NCBI GenBank assembly: GCA_017989575.1
Contig: JAGNPP010000019.1
Coordinates: forward strand, 1-16,917
DNA from: Chryseobacterium sp.
Lineage (GTDB): Bacteria; Bacteroidota; Bacteroidia; Flavobacteriales; Weeksellaceae
Length of the DNA stretch: 16,917 bases
Direction: 5' to 3'
Shown: positions 1 through 6,099 of the stretch, one piece after another
Position numbering within the stretch: the first letter of the stretch is position 1
Layout: the number at the start of each line of letters is the position of its first letter
Made by a program: the position numbers and the translations under genes
Notes under the pieces: model-generated
Seen by the model: only the letters and a program-made list of their open reading frames with translations
Told to the model about the DNA's origin: nothing
Database searches by the model: none

Positions 1-249
1 TTCTACGCTGGATTGTGGGCAAAACAAACCGACAATCGTGAGAAAATATTAGAGCCTGGCGACATCCAACAAGCAATGAGCGCTGCGGCTGCAGTTGGTG
101 ATGATAATATCCAGAAAAGGGCGCAAGGCTACGTGAACCAAGAAAGCTTCACACACGGCTCCTCTGCACAGCGAGAAGAATGGTTTATGAAAGGTTATAA
201 TTCTGGCGACATCAGACAAGGTGATACTTTCAATGCGCTTTTGAAGTAG
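1..249 (+). CDS. Neutral zinc metallopeptidase, C-terminal part (partial)
   Basis: The reading frame is open from base 1 and ends at TAG 247-249, so only the last 82 residues are present. The segment carries the typical C-terminal half of the YpfJ/KPN_02809-type putative neutral zinc metallopeptidase family (PF04228): FYAGLW at the very start (normally just after an ELxADC segment), then ILEPGDIQQAMSAAAAVGDD, GYVNQESFTHGSSAQRE, and a final WFxxGYNSGD...DTF. The catalytic HExxH helix lies upstream of the window and cannot be checked. In this family the protein is usually membrane-anchored at its N-terminus with an extracytoplasmic peptidase domain; its substrate is unknown. The gene is followed by a strong terminator 22 nt after the stop. 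The family assignment rests on recalled motif similarity. Confidence 0.85.
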   Translation, partial: FYAGLWAKQTDNREKILEPGDIQQAMSAAAAVGDDNIQKRAQGYVNQESFTHGSSAQREEWFMKGYNSGDIRQGDTFNALLK

Positions 250-270
250 AATACATTCAACAAAATAAAA

Positions 271-304
271 AAGCCCGACGAATCTATTTTCGTCGGGCTT
301 TTTT
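271..304 (+). terminator. Rho-independent terminator of the metallopeptidase gene
   Basis: A perfect 12-bp stem (271-282 pairing with 289-300) encloses the 6-nt loop TCTATT and is followed by a run of T to position 304. An A-rich run precedes the stem, so it can also act on the opposite strand as a backstop for the tRNA operon that ends nearby. Confidence 0.93.
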
Positions 305-314
305 GCGCATTTCA

Positions 315-366
315 TTACTTATTAAAAACAAAAACGACTGTAAATCCTAAGATCAACAGTCGTTTT
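315..366 (-). terminator. Terminator of the tRNA operon
   Basis: On the minus strand an 11-bp perfect stem (356-366 pairing with 331-341) has a 14-nt loop and is followed by TTTTTGTTTTTAAT. The stem starts one base after the discriminator-plus-one of tRNA-Leu(UAA), so the terminator also marks the 3' end of the tRNA precursor. Confidence 0.88.
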
Positions 367-367
367 G

Positions 368-449
368 TACCCCAGACGGGACTTGAACCCGTACATCCGA
401 AGATACAGGATTTTAAGTCCTGCGTGTCTACCAGTTCCACCACCAGGGC
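368..449 (-). tRNA. tRNA-Leu (anticodon UAA)
   Basis: The reverse complement folds as a class II tRNA of 82 nt. The anticodon stem CAGGA/TCCTG holds the loop CTTAAAA, giving anticodon TAA. A long variable arm (ATCTTCGGAT) fits leucine, and the T arm shows GGGTTCAAGTCCC. The acceptor stem GCCCTGG/CTGGGGT includes three G-T pairs, and the discriminator is A. CCA is not encoded, so it must be added after transcription. It is the last gene of the three-tRNA operon, 5 nt after the encoded CCA of tRNA-Gly. Confidence 0.96.
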
Positions 450-454
450 AGAGG

Positions 455-530
455 TGGAGCGAAAAACGGGACTCGAACCCGCGACCCCAACCTTGGCAAG
501 GTTGTGCTCTACCAGCTGAGCTATTTTCGC
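455..530 (-). tRNA. tRNA-Gly (anticodon GCC), CCA encoded
   Basis: The reverse complement gives a standard cloverleaf: acceptor GCGAAAA/TTTTCGC, D arm AGCTCAGCTGGTAGAGC, anticodon stem AACCT/AGGTT around loop TGCCA with anticodon GCC, T arm CGGGTTCGAGTCCCG and discriminator T. The 73-nt body is 458-530; positions 455-457 read CCA on the minus strand, so unlike its two leucine neighbours this gene encodes its 3' CCA. It is the middle gene of the operon. Confidence 0.96.
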
Positions 531-568
531 ATAAAAAAAATTCCTAATTGCTTAGAAATTTTAGTTTG

Positions 569-650
569 TGCGGATGAAGGGACTCGAACCCCCACGCGGT
601 GAAGCACCAGATCCTAAGTCTGGCATGGCTACCAATTACATCACATCCGC
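569..650 (-). tRNA. tRNA-Leu (anticodon UAG)
   Basis: The reverse complement is an 82-nt class II tRNA. The anticodon stem CCAGA/TCTGG holds loop CTTAGGA, giving anticodon TAG. The variable arm is long (TGCTTCACCGCGTG), the T arm reads GGGTTCGAGTCCC, the acceptor is GCGGATG/CATCCGC and the discriminator is A. CCA is not encoded. It is the first gene of the operon, about 36 nt downstream of the predicted transcription start. Confidence 0.96.
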
Positions 651-690
651 AGTATTTTTAAGAACTTCTTTTCTTTCGTTTTGGTGAGTG

Positions 691-722
691 CAAATATAGA
701 ACTCTTTTACATATCCTCCAAA
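691..722 (-). promoter_or_regulatory. Bacteroidota-type promoter of the tRNA operon
   Basis: On the minus strand TTTG (719-722) is separated by 20 nt from TATATTTG (691-698). This matches the Bacteroidota housekeeping sigma consensus TTTG - 19 to 21 nt - TAnnTTTG exactly. Transcription would start near 685, shortly before tRNA-Leu(UAG). Confidence 0.85.
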
Positions 723-752
723 ATAAAATCAATCTTTTTTTCAAGTTTTTTG

Positions 753-795
753 ATTGTGTGATTTCGGATAACTTCGATACTTTTTATTACCTTTA
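753..795 (+). promoter_or_regulatory. Possible promoter of the DUF3127 gene
   Basis: Two imperfect candidates overlap here: ATTG (753-756) with 21 nt to TACTTTTT (778-785), and TTTC (762-765) with 22 nt to TACCTTTA (788-795). Both lack the final G of the TAnnTTTG box. One of them probably serves the gene starting at 819, but the sequence does not decide which. Confidence 0.35.
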
Positions 796-818
796 CACTC
801 TTAAAATACTTTGAAGAT

Positions 819-1199
819 ATGGAATTAACAGGAACAATTAAGAAGATTTCTGATTTACAAACATTTGCAAGCGGATTTCAAAAAAAAGAACTCGTTCTTT
901 TGACTGAAGAACAATATCCACAACCCATTAATATTGAATTTACCCAAGATAAAGTGGACTTGCTAAACGCTCACAAAATTGGTGATAAAGTGAAAGTTCA
1001 TATCAATATCAGAGGTAGAGAATGGACAAGCCCACAAGGCGAAGTGAAATATTTCAACTCTATCGTAGGATGGAGAATGGAAAAAGATGCTTCTACAAAT
1101 TTTAATGAGCCAACCGAAGCGACTCCAAACCAAGGACAACCAGCCGCAGAAAATAAAAACGTTTTTGCGGAGGATGAAGACGATGACTTGCCATTCTAA
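819..1199 (+). CDS. DUF3127 protein with SSB-like C-terminal tail
   Basis: This 126-residue soluble protein has no signal peptide or membrane segment. Residues 1 to about 92 form a compact beta-rich domain (MELTGTIKKISDLQTFASGF, KKELVLLT, PINIEFTQDKVDLL, KVKVHINIRGREW, YFNSIVGWRME) that fits the DUF3127 family common in Bacteroidota, probably an OB-like fold. A polar linker (about 93-115, rich in N, P, Q, A) leads to an acidic tip ending DDDLPF. That tip closely matches the C-terminal peptide of single-stranded DNA-binding protein (DDDIPF in E. coli), the docking peptide for RecQ, PriA, RecO and other repair and replication proteins. The layout of fold, linker and acidic tip is that of SSB, which suggests a DNA-associated role, but no function is established from the sequence. 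The gene stands alone with its own terminator. Confidence 0.88.
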   Translation: MELTGTIKKISDLQTFASGFQKKELVLLTEEQYPQPINIEFTQDKVDLLNAHKIGDKVKVHINIRGREWTSPQGEVKYFNSIVGWRMEKDASTNFNEPTEATPNQGQPAAENKNVFAEDEDDDLPF

Positions 1200-1223
1200 T
1201 ATTTTAGAATAGTTTAATTATAG

Positions 1224-1257
1224 ATTCCCTGCATTTAATTGAATGTAGGGAATTTTT
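1224..1257 (+). terminator. Terminator after the DUF3127 gene
   Basis: The arms 1224-1236 and 1241-1253 pair over 13 bp with two G-T pairs (ATTCCCTGCATTT against GAATGTAGGGAAT) around the loop AATT, and the stem runs into TTTTT at 1253-1257. It lies 24 nt after the stop codon. Confidence 0.9.
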
Positions 1258-1316
1258 GTAGGTCGATATAATCAAACTGTTGAAACAAGTTTTTATTAAT
1301 CTTAAAAAATAATTAA

Positions 1317-1964
1317 ATGATTTGGCTAGATCCTGATGACATTTCTTTCCCCGACCCAGAACTTTACGACGCAGAGACAGGATTGATGGCCGTTGGTGGC
1401 GATTTGAAACCGGAAAGACTTTGGTTTGCTTATCAATTGGGATTATTTCCTTGGTACAACGAAGGCGAAGAAATCCTTTGGTGGTGTCCGGATCCGAGAT
1501 TTGTTTTGATTCCAAATGAAATTAAAATCTCAAAATCAATGAAGAAAATCTTGCGAGATGACGTTTTTGAGTTCACGGAAAATAAATGTTTCGAAGACGT
1601 GATGAGGAACTGCAAAATGGCTGAACGGAAAGACCAGGACGGAACATGGATCAATGAAGAATTGATTTCATCTTTTGTAAAATTACATAAAGCTGGGAAA
1701 GCTAAAAGTTTTGAGGTTTGGCAGAATGGTAATTTGGTTGGTGGATTTTATGGCGTACAAGTCGGGAAAGTTTTCTGTGGCGAAAGTATGTTTTCCAAAG
1801 TTTCAAACGCATCGAAAGCAGGATTTATCCATTTCACCACCAAATATCAGAATGAATGGGAACTCATTGATTGCCAAATCCATTCTGAACATTTAGAAAG
1901 TCTGGGTGCCAAAATGATTCCTAAAATCGATTATTTAAAAATCTTAAAACAACAAATCTCTTGA
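1317..1964 (+). CDS. aat: Leucyl/phenylalanyl-tRNA--protein transferase
   Basis: This 215-residue cytoplasmic enzyme transfers Leu or Phe from aminoacyl-tRNA to the N-terminus of proteins starting with Lys or Arg, marking them for ClpS/ClpAP in the bacterial N-degron pathway (EC 2.3.2.6). Family motifs are clear: FPDPELYD near residue 11, GLMAVGGDL (22-30), LFPWY (43-47), WWCPDPR (55-61), DGTWI (108-112), a GNAT-like core FYGVQVGKVFCGESMFS (144-160) and LIDCQIHSEHLESLGA (183-198). The length is normal for the family. ATG 1317 gives the usual N-terminus and no earlier start is needed. The stop TGA overlaps the TTG start of the transporter gene, so the two are probably translated together. Confidence 0.97.
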   Translation: MIWLDPDDISFPDPELYDAETGLMAVGGDLKPERLWFAYQLGLFPWYNEGEEILWWCPDPRFVLIPNEIKISKSMKKILRDDVFEFTENKCFEDVMRNCKMAERKDQDGTWINEELISSFVKLHKAGKAKSFEVWQNGNLVGGFYGVQVGKVFCGESMFSKVSNASKAGFIHFTTKYQNEWELIDCQIHSEHLESLGAKMIPKIDYLKILKQQIS

Positions 1965-2848
1965 CAGCAGAACGACAAAAATGGATTCTCCTCATCGCAT
2001 TATCTGTGATTTGGGGCTCATCATTTATATTAATCAAAAAATCTTTGGAACATTTCAATCCTTACGAAGTTGGTGCTTTGCGTGTTTTGATTTCGGGAAT
2101 TGTTCTGATGCCTTTTGCGCTTTCCAAAATAAAACTATTTCCGAAGAGACATTTAAAATGGCTCATCATTGTCGGACTTTCTGGGAGTTTTGTCCCGATG
2201 TTTTTGTTCCCGATGGCGGAAACCGAGATCAGCAGTAGCATTGCAGGAATCATCAATTCTATGATGCCGATATTTGTGATTATCGTTGGGTCTTTGGTTT
2301 GGAAATTCTCGACAACGAAAAGACAATTGCTTGGAGTCTTGATAAGTTTTACTGGCGCTTGCATTTTGGCTTTGGGAAGTGGCGAGAGTGGCGAAATCAA
2401 AATCTATCCGATCTTGCTTTTGCTATTGGCCACGTTGCTTTACGCTATCAGCACAACGACTGTGAAATCTAAATTGTATGACGTTCCAGCTATCTTGATG
2501 TCGGCTTATGTTTTTTCAATTGTTTTGTTTTTGCCATCTTTGGTAGCGTTGGTTTTCTCAGGGTTTTTCTCGCATTTTAGTTTTACGAAAGATAATTTTG
2601 TGGGCCTGGGATTTGTAGTGATGTTGTCGATTTTCGGAACTGGATTGGCGATGATGATGAATTACAAATTATTGAGTATTTCCACACCTCTATTTGCTTC
2701 AACGGTAACTTTGCTGATGCCAATTGTTGCGATTATTTGGGGAATTTTGGATGGAGAGGAATTGACGGCAATGCAATCTGTTGGCGCTTTAATAATTTTG
2801 GCTGGATTGATATTTTTGCGGAGCAAGCCGAAGATCGCTAATGGCTGA
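1961..2848 (+). CDS. EamA-family (DMT superfamily) transporter
   Basis: This 295-residue integral inner-membrane protein has about ten hydrophobic segments arranged as two EamA repeats (roughly residues 7-137 and 150-288). The first segment carries the family signature WILLIALSVIWGSSFILIKK, and each repeat ends in a stretch such as GVLISFTGACILALG or GALIILAGLIFL. Members export small metabolites or amino acids; the substrate cannot be read from sequence. The start is TTG at 1961 inside the aat stop (TTGA). There is no in-frame ATG before the first membrane segment, so this non-ATG start is well supported and suggests translational coupling with aat. C-terminal residues RSKPKIANG are short and polar. 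Confidence 0.9.
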   Translation: MTAERQKWILLIALSVIWGSSFILIKKSLEHFNPYEVGALRVLISGIVLMPFALSKIKLFPKRHLKWLIIVGLSGSFVPMFLFPMAETEISSSIAGIINSMMPIFVIIVGSLVWKFSTTKRQLLGVLISFTGACILALGSGESGEIKIYPILLLLLATLLYAISTTTVKSKLYDVPAILMSAYVFSIVLFLPSLVALVFSGFFSHFSFTKDNFVGLGFVVMLSIFGTGLAMMMNYKLLSISTPLFASTVTLLMPIVAIIWGILDGEELTAMQSVGALIILAGLIFLRSKPKIANG

Positions 2849-2872
2849 TGGCTTTAAAATTAAATTCATTAT

Positions 2873-2910
2873 AGGTTCGCAGATTTGACGGATAAAGCAG
2901 ATTCTTTTTG
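2873..2910. repeat. Possible intergenic repeat remnant (GCAGATT units)
   Basis: The heptamer GCAGATT occurs at 2879-2885 and again at 2897-2903, within TTCGCAGATTTGACGG and ATAAAGCAGATTC. It recalls the CGCAGATTACGCAGATT type of dispersed intergenic repeats seen in flavobacterial genomes. With a single copy in the window this is only a suggestion. Confidence 0.25.
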
Positions 2911-2938
2911 TGAATGCTGGATTGATTAACAAAACCCA

Positions 2939-3018
2939 TAGCCCTGATTGCAACGGCATCCTTTTGTGATGAGGTACGAAGAGCAAAAGATATAGTGGAA
3001 AGCAGGTTCCCGGCTCCT
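2939..3018 (+). ncRNA. Flavo-1-like conserved intergenic element
   Basis: The stretch TAGCCCTGATTGCAACGG ... ATAGTGGAAAGCAGG ... CCCGGCTCC matches, from memory, a conserved element found many times between genes in Flavobacteriia and described as the Flavo-1 RNA motif. Pairing supports a structure: AGCC (2940-2943) with GGCT (3012-3015), CTG (2944-2946) with CAG (3003-3005), and CTTTTG (2961-2966) with CAAAAG (2984-2989) around a 17-nt loop. It lies between the convergent transporter and TPR genes, just before their shared terminator, with no gene downstream on its strand. That argues against a riboswitch and for a small RNA or 3' UTR element. The family name is unverified here. Confidence 0.6.
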
Positions 3019-3024
3019 AAAAAT

Positions 3025-3057
3025 GAAAAAGCCCAGACGAATCTGAGCTTAGTTTTT
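3025..3057. terminator. Bidirectional terminator between convergent genes
   Basis: The arms 3029-3037 (AAGCCCAGA) and 3042-3050 (TCTGAGCTT) pair with one C-A mismatch around a CGAA tetraloop. T runs follow on the + strand (AGTTTTTATT) and on the - strand (CTTTTTCATTTTT). It can end both the aat-transporter transcript and the TPR gene, whose stop codon lies within the + strand T run. Confidence 0.8.
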
Positions 3058-4426
3058 ATTTCTTTTTGGTCTTTATTTTTTTGACCTGTTCTTTGATGGA
3101 TGGATATTTCTGTTGCATATCTTTGCTGAGAGACGGATCCAGATCCAAAGCTTTTTTGAGTTGTGCTACTCCTTCTGTCTCATTTTTGAGATGGAAGTAG
3201 CAGTTGCTCAATTGATAATACAATTCGGCGCGTGGATGCGTTTTTAGGGCTTTTTCCAAGATGACAATAGCGTCTTCGTACTCGCCAAGTAGCATCAAAA
3301 CTTCTGAATAGGCGTACCAATTGTAAAACCTGGTTGGCTCGGATTCTATGAGTTTTTTGAGGCAAATCAAGCTTTCCTCGTAATCGCCAGAAGTGATGTA
3401 GAGAAACGCCAAACGCTTCTGATACTCGACATTTCCTTCATTGAGCACAGATGCTTCCTGTGCAAAATAGAGCGATTCTTTGATGTTTCCTAATTCTTCA
3501 TAAATGTAGGATTGCTCCATCATCGCCAAATAAAATTGAGGGTCTTCTCTCAAAGATTTTTGAAATGATGTCAAGGCTGGAACCAATTTTTTGGCTTCTT
3601 TGTAACACAATCCGATTTTGTAGAATGTGAAAGCTTTGGTATATTCCAATTCCAGCATTTCCTCATAAACCGCGATTGCTTTGTCCCACTCTCCCATTGC
3701 TTCAAAACAAGAGGCTTTGTTGGCGTAAACACCGACAGCCATTGAGTTAATCGCTAATAAATAATCGAAACCTTTGATGGCTTCTTCATAATTTTTCTTA
3801 TTGAAATGGAATTGCCCATACTCGTACCAAGCGGTTTCGGAAAAAGGAAACTTGTCGAGATATTGATTGAGGAAATCCAAAGCTTCCACGGGACGATTCA
3901 GTAGATTGTAGCACAGCATCACGTTTTCCAACGAATAATCGTCGAAAGGATCGTGCTCCAATGCAGATGTGTAATGTTTCAACGCGTTGAACGGGTCGTC
4001 CAGATTCACATATTCGTCGGCAATGAAATTGTGAAGGAAGTTTTCTTCCTCTTCCAATTGTAATGCGCGTTGGCAATATTCGATGGATTTTTTCGGGTTT
4101 CCAAGATTTGAGTAATATTTGGCACAACACACAAGGAAATCTGTGTCTTCCAAAGAGGATTGATGCAACTCGTCTATCAATTCTTTGGCTTTCACATAAC
4201 GCTCCAACTCTAAGAAAACTTCCAATTGCTTGGTCTTGATTTCCAGAGAATTCGGGTGAATGCTAAGAGCGTGATTTACGGCCATTTCTGCATAGCTGTA
4301 GTCACCAAGCTCCAGATAGTAAATGATGATTTCTATGTATTCTTCTGTATCGAAATAGAATTCTTCATTATTTTCTATCATTTCTTCGAACTTTTTAGCA
4401 AGTTCGTTTTCAAAAAATTCTTCCAA
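3056..4426 (-). CDS. Tetratricopeptide repeat protein
   Basis: This 456-residue protein is built almost wholly of about 11 to 12 tandem TPR helix pairs, for example LGDYSYAEMAVNHALSIHP, LGNPKKSIEYCQRALQLE, KKNYEEAIKGFDYLLAIN, MGEWDKAIAVYEEMLELE, SGDYEESLICLKKLIESEP and LGEYEDAIVILEKALKTHP. It begins with a strongly acidic segment (residues 2-30) and ends in a basic tail, EQVKKIKTKKK. There is no signal peptide or membrane segment, so it is probably a cytoplasmic scaffold binding other proteins; no catalytic domain is present. The start is uncertain: the frame opens at TTG 4426 after an in-frame stop at 4439-4441, and the first ATG is residue 16 (4379-4381). TTG is preferred because the sequence before M16 continues the same acidic helix. 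No clear promoter was found upstream. Confidence 0.9.
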   Translation of the reverse strand: MEEFFENELAKKFEEMIENNEEFYFDTEEYIEIIIYYLELGDYSYAEMAVNHALSIHPNSLEIKTKQLEVFLELERYVKAKELIDELHQSSLEDTDFLVCCAKYYSNLGNPKKSIEYCQRALQLEEEENFLHNFIADEYVNLDDPFNALKHYTSALEHDPFDDYSLENVMLCYNLLNRPVEALDFLNQYLDKFPFSETAWYEYGQFHFNKKNYEEAIKGFDYLLAINSMAVGVYANKASCFEAMGEWDKAIAVYEEMLELEYTKAFTFYKIGLCYKEAKKLVPALTSFQKSLREDPQFYLAMMEQSYIYEELGNIKESLYFAQEASVLNEGNVEYQKRLAFLYITSGDYEESLICLKKLIESEPTRFYNWYAYSEVLMLLGEYEDAIVILEKALKTHPRAELYYQLSNCYFHLKNETEGVAQLKKALDLDPSLSKDMQQKYPSIKEQVKKIKTKKK

Positions 4427-4520
4427 TAGTATATAGATTTAGACTAGAGATTGAGTGGTGAGAATTACAAATGCCCGGTCCTGAAATCTGCTTGTATAAA
4501 GTTAATTAAATTTATTTTGA

Positions 4521-4551
4521 TAATAAGTGATTTTAATATGATAACTTATTA
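4521..4551 (-). terminator. AT-rich inverted repeat, possible weak terminator
   Basis: Arms 4521-4528 (TAATAAGT) and 4544-4551 (ACTTATTA) pair perfectly over 8 bp around a 15-nt loop, just after the stop of the exported unknown protein. No T run follows on the minus strand, so termination is doubtful. The rest of the 128-nt gap (4427-4554) shows no recognisable signal. Confidence 0.3.
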
Positions 4552-4554
4552 ACA

Positions 4555-5235
4555 TTAATCTTTTTTCTGTTCTGTGTAGATTGTAGTCAAAAACATACCA
4601 AACGATTTTTCCAATCCTGTAATATCGCCAGATTTGAGGTTCACACCGCCGTAGAGACTATCATTGCTACGAATTTTGAAATCCGTCAAAGAAAGGTACA
4701 AAGATGGTTGTCCGGCTTTTGCTGACAATTTTACAGTTGATCCCAACAATTTTCTGGTTGAGACTGACATAACTTCACTCTCGTTCAAATTGAGTTTGAT
4801 GAAACTTCTGGCTGGTAATTCTGTCGTTTTATTATTGATATTGATTTTTTGTTTTTTTTCTGATGACGAAACCAAGTACGCGACATTTTCTTCGTTTGGA
4901 ATATTATCAAGATTTGTATAATACAAATTCAAAATATAATAACTTGGATTGAAGTTTTGAAAAGTACCGTCGATGTTTTCAATTGGTTTTAATGAAAAAC
5001 TGTTTGCACCAACTTGTTTTGCTTTTTTGTAAATATCACCGAAGATTACCACATCGTCGTTTGAGAAGGCATTCACTAGAATTTCTCCCAAATATTCGGA
5101 CTTGGAAGCATCATTGATTTTATAAAAAAACTTGTCTTTGTTGTCATTCGTTTTTTCGACCTTGTTCAGCGTAACTGTCTGAAGGTAACAGAACTGAAAA
5201 CAAAAAATACTAATTAAAAATAGGAGTCTACGCAT
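4555..5235 (-). CDS. Exported protein of unknown function
   Basis: This 226-residue protein is not recognised. Residues 1 to about 19 (MRRLLFLISIFCFQFCYLQT) are a type I-like signal peptide; the Cys residues do not form a good lipobox. The mature part alternates short hydrophobic strands with polar turns (YLGEILVNAF, DDVVIFGDIY, YYILNLYYTNL, NVAYLVSS, SFIKLNLNESEV, SLYLSLTDFKI), suggesting a soluble beta-rich periplasmic or surface domain. A KAKQVGANSFSL segment resembles the K/A...GAN motif of small envelope sensors such as RcsF or YbjQ-like domains, but this is weak. The start ATG overlaps the end of the reductase gene by 8 nt (ATGCGTAG), so the two are co-transcribed and probably coupled. 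It is the last gene of a three-gene unit with the thioesterase. Confidence 0.85.
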   Translation of the reverse strand: MRRLLFLISIFCFQFCYLQTVTLNKVEKTNDNKDKFFYKINDASKSEYLGEILVNAFSNDDVVIFGDIYKKAKQVGANSFSLKPIENIDGTFQNFNPSYYILNLYYTNLDNIPNEENVAYLVSSSEKKQKININNKTTELPARSFIKLNLNESEVMSVSTRKLLGSTVKLSAKAGQPSLYLSLTDFKIRSNDSLYGGVNLKSGDITGLEKSFGMFLTTIYTEQKKD

Positions 5236-6097
5236 TCGTTATTTTTAGGATTTCCACACAATCCTGAAGGCTGTTTTCCCAATGTTTTGGGTCGATGTTG
5301 TAATCTTTCTCGATTTTGTCCAAAGACATTGTACTTCTTTTTGGGCGTTTTGCCGGCGTTGGGAATTCCTCCGTCGTGATTGCTTTTAATGAAACGGAAG
5401 AACCTGAAAATTCTTTTATTTTATTCGCAAAATCAAACCAAGTGGTTTCTGGATAATTGGAGAAATGGTAGATTCCGAAGGTTTTATTTTTAACTTCGAT
5501 GATGTCCATAATTGCTTCTGCCAAGTCGTTTGCGTTGGTTGGCTGACCGTGTTGGTCGCCTACGACTCCCAATTCTTCTTTCACATTAAACAAATGCAAC
5601 ATTGTCTTCACAAAATTCTTGTTAAATTCTGAATACAACCAAGACGTTCTAAGAATCACAGTCTCTGGATTATTCTCCAAAGCCAATTCTTCACCCTTTC
5701 TTTTGGATGCGCCATAAACACCGATTGGAGCTGTGAAATCGTCCTCAGAATAACTCAAATTAGTCTCGCCATCAAAAACGTAATCCGTAGAAACGTGAAT
5801 CAAAATAGCGTTGTGTTCTTTCGAAACTTCTGCCAAATTACCAACACCAATGGCGTTGACAGCAAAAGCCTTTTCCTCTTCTTTCTCCGCCAAATCTACA
5901 GCCGTGTAAGCCGAAGCGTTGATGACGAAATCTGGTTTATATTCTTCAAATTCTTTTTCAATTTGAGATTTATCCGTAATATCCAAAGCTTGCGAGCCTG
6001 TAAAATTGAAGTCGAAAATATCGTGGTATTTTGGCGCTAATTTTTGAAGGCAATGTCCCAATTGGCCGTTTCCGCCAACAACTAAAATTCTTTGCAT
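5228..6097 (-). CDS. rfbD: dTDP-4-dehydrorhamnose reductase
   Basis: This 289-residue cytoplasmic enzyme of the extended short-chain dehydrogenase family makes dTDP-L-rhamnose from dTDP-4-dehydrorhamnose with NAD(P)H (EC 1.1.1.133). Visible motifs: nucleotide-binding VGGNGQLG (7-14), NASAYTAVDLAE (60-71), HVSTDYVFDG (101-110) with the active-site Ser/Thr, the catalytic pair Tyr128/Lys132 in YGASK, RTSWLY (140-145), DQHGQPTNANDLA (181-193), and RPKRSTMSLDK (251-261), which contacts the sugar nucleotide in this family. Length is normal. It lies 2 nt after the thioesterase gene and overlaps the exported-protein gene by 8 nt. The other rhamnose genes (rfbA, rfbB, rfbC) are not next to it, so they must lie elsewhere, perhaps in the polysaccharide locus to the right. 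An equivalent symbol is rmlD. Confidence 0.93.
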   Translation of the reverse strand: MQRILVVGGNGQLGHCLQKLAPKYHDIFDFNFTGSQALDITDKSQIEKEFEEYKPDFVINASAYTAVDLAEKEEEKAFAVNAIGVGNLAEVSKEHNAILIHVSTDYVFDGETNLSYSEDDFTAPIGVYGASKRKGEELALENNPETVILRTSWLYSEFNKNFVKTMLHLFNVKEELGVVGDQHGQPTNANDLAEAIMDIIEVKNKTFGIYHFSNYPETTWFDFANKIKEFSGSSVSLKAITTEEFPTPAKRPKRSTMSLDKIEKDYNIDPKHWENSLQDCVEILKITNA

Positions 6098-6099
6098 AA

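Noticed and set aside
365..547. Open frame on the + strand with a MYPRRDLNPYIRRY...RDSNPRPQPWQG product
   Set aside because: It is the antisense translation of two tRNA genes; the RDSNPRP-type peptide is a well-known spurious product of tRNA loci.
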